This document shows, piece by piece, positions 7,668 to 8,298 of a stretch of 8,298 bases of DNA. Where the stretch lies: NCBI GenBank assembly GCA_947463665.1, contig CANHUD010000094.1, positions 1-8,298 on the forward strand, given 5' to 3'. The notes beneath the pieces are model-generated. The model ran no database searches. It was not told the origin of the DNA and was given only the letters and a program-made list of their open reading frames with translations. This DNA is from Sphingobacteriales bacterium. Its GTDB lineage: Bacteria; Bacteroidota; Bacteroidia; Chitinophagales; Chitinophagaceae. Position 1 is the stretch's first letter. Every line of letters begins with the position of its first letter. A program made the position numbers and the translations under genes.

Positions 7668-7967
7668 ATGAACGTAAACATCCAAACGGTTCATTTTGAT
7701 GCTGATGTGAAATTGGTTGAGCATGTCAACCGAAAGATTGCCAAGCTGGAGATTTTTCATGACCGGATAACCAAGGTAGATGTATATCTGAAACTGGATA
7801 ACGTGGTTCATGCCATCAAGGATAAGGTGGCGGAGATACGGGTCAGGATACCCCGTCATGAGTTTTTTGTCAAACAGACCTCTAAATCCTTTGAAGAATC
7901 CTTTGATGGGGCATTGGATTCCATGATTAATCAGCTTAAAAAAGTAAAGGAAAAACAAGCTGCATAA
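7668..7967 (+). CDS. hpf: Ribosome hibernation-promoting factor, short HPF/YfiA family
   Basis: The 99-residue protein is the single-domain (short) form. It has a beta-alpha-beta-beta-beta-alpha layout: MNVNIQTVHFDAD strand, VKLVEHVNRKIAKLEIF helix, ITKVDVYLKLDN strand, KVAEIRVRIPRHEFFVKQ strands and an FEESFDGALDSMINQLKKVKE helix. Short HPF binds the 30S decoding region of idle ribosomes in stationary phase or stress, blocking mRNA and tRNA and aiding 100S dimer formation. The C-terminal dimerisation domain of long HPF is absent, and the tail ends KEKQAA. I chose the ATG at 7668 because MNVNIQTVHF is the family N-terminus; the frame stays open upstream to about 7620 with nothing family-like. 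There is no Shine-Dalgarno sequence. The gene lies 141 bp after the recombinase, without a consensus promoter match in the spacer, and ends 5 bp before a strong terminator. Confidence 0.94.
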   Translation: MNVNIQTVHFDADVKLVEHVNRKIAKLEIFHDRITKVDVYLKLDNVVHAIKDKVAEIRVRIPRHEFFVKQTSKSFEESFDGALDSMINQLKKVKEKQAA

Positions 7968-7972
7968 GCAAC

Positions 7973-7994
7973 AGGGCCCTCGGGCCCTTTTTTT
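7973..7994 (+). terminator. Intrinsic terminator after hpf
   Basis: AGGGCC (7973-7978) pairs with GGCCCT (7983-7988) around a CTCG loop, giving a very GC-rich stem that could close by one more pair. Seven T follow at 7988-7994. It begins 5 bp after the hpf stop and separates the protein genes from the tRNA unit. Confidence 0.92.
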
Positions 7995-8019
7995 ATAAAA
8001 TATTTTCTTGCTCAAAATT

Positions 8020-8048
8020 TTTGCATTTCACATTTTCCATTACTTTTG
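8020..8048 (+). promoter_or_regulatory. Bacteroidota-type promoter of the tRNA operon
   Basis: TTTG at 8020-8023, a 17-bp spacer and TACTTTTG at 8041-8048 match the TTG / TAnnTTTG pattern, with the spacer at the short end of the reported range. Transcription would start about 35-40 bp before tRNA-Thr, leaving a short 5' leader to be trimmed. The upstream terminator supports a separate transcription unit. Confidence 0.65.
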
Positions 8049-8090
8049 CAATCCCAATTCGGGTAGGTCTTTGTAAACATCGAGAGTCAA

Positions 8091-8163
8091 GCCAGAGTAG
8101 CTCAGCTGGTAGAGCAGCTGATTTGTAATCAGCTGGTCGGGGGTTCGAGTCCCTTCTCTGGCT
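8091..8163 (+). tRNA. tRNA-Thr (anticodon UGU)
   Basis: This is a 73-nt cloverleaf. The acceptor arm GCCAGAG (8091-8097) pairs with CTCTGGC (8156-8162) and the discriminator base is T. The D-arm is GCTC/GAGC. The anticodon stem GCTGA/TCAGC encloses the loop TTTGTAA with anticodon TGT at 8124-8126, which reads ACA and other ACN threonine codons. The T-arm has GGTTCGAGTCC. CCA is not encoded (CTT follows the T), so it must be added after transcription. The next tRNA begins 14 nt later. Confidence 0.97.
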
Positions 8164-8177
8164 CTTGATAATCGGTT

Positions 8178-8260
8178 GGGCAGGTTCCAGAGCGGCCAAA
8201 TGGGGCGGACTGTAAATCCGCTGTCTTTCGACTTCAGTGGTTCGAATCCACTCCTGCCCA
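8178..8260 (+). tRNA. tRNA-Tyr (anticodon GUA)
   Basis: This is an 83-nt class II tRNA. The acceptor arm GGGCAGG (8178-8184) pairs with CCTGCCC (8253-8259) and the discriminator is A. The anticodon stem GCGGA/TCCGC encloses loop CTGTAAA with anticodon GTA at 8212-8214. A long variable arm (about TGTCTTTCGACTTCA) follows, as expected for bacterial tRNA-Tyr, and the T-arm is GTGGTTCGAATCCAC. CCA is not encoded (CAC follows A8260). Confidence 0.97.
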
Positions 8261-8298
8261 CACATTCACCAGCAATCCTCCGGATGCCGTTGAATGGT

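Noticed and set aside
7641..8015. A 124-codon minus-strand frame opposite hpf.
   Set aside because: It is fully antisense to a clear HPF, runs through the hpf terminator, and its sequence shows no domain.
7993..8265. Two overlapping minus-strand open frames (7993-8265 and 8040-8261) giving peptides such as RRDSNPRPADYKSAALP.
   Set aside because: They are antisense to the two tRNA genes. This peptide pattern is a well-known false protein that arises from reading tRNA genes backwards.

Overview
The window looks like ordinary chromosomal DNA of a Bacteroidota member, probably near Chitinophagaceae or Cytophagales (the rank is an inference). The evidence is a PorU-type type IX secretion sortase beside a PorV/PorQ-type barrel protein, promoters of the Bacteroidota form (TTG, 17-19 bp, TAnnTTTG), an almost general lack of Shine-Dalgarno sequences with one strong exception before rpsU, and the order rpsU - Xer recombinase - hpf - tRNA-Thr - tRNA-Tyr, which I recall as recurrent in this phylum.

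Region 1 (1-5510, plus strand) is a type IX secretion pair. The 3' end of an outer-membrane PorV/PorQ-family gene is followed after 6 bp by a 1679-residue C25-family cysteine peptidase of the PorU2 type. The peptidase keeps the His/Cys catalytic pair (H637, C667), has CARDB-like beta domains, a middle domain resembling the eukaryotic ILEI/FAM3 fold, and a FlgD-like T9SS C-terminal domain. The barrel protein and the protease probably act together at the cell surface.

Region 2 (5530-6126, minus strand) is riboflavin synthase alpha chain, convergent with the peptidase gene and separated from it by 19 bp with no visible terminator.

Region 3 (6299-7994, plus strand) is a ribosome-linked cluster: a textbook Bacteroidota promoter, a very short leader with a strong Shine-Dalgarno sequence, rpsU (bS21), an intrinsic terminator that abuts the next start codon, a XerC/D-type tyrosine recombinase, a 141-bp spacer with a long-range inverted repeat, short-form hpf and a strong terminator. 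bS21 and HPF both act on the 30S subunit; the recombinase resolves chromosome dimers and is a conserved neighbour with no known translational role.

Region 4 (8020-8260, plus strand) is a Bacteroidota-type promoter followed by tRNA-Thr(UGU) and tRNA-Tyr(GUA), neither encoding CCA. The last 38 bp hold nothing I can identify.

I see no mobile element, CRISPR array, phage or defence gene, and no clear new system. The best second-look items are the ILEI-like domain in the sortase, the terminator hairpin overlapping the recombinase start, and the Shine-Dalgarno-bearing rpsU leader.
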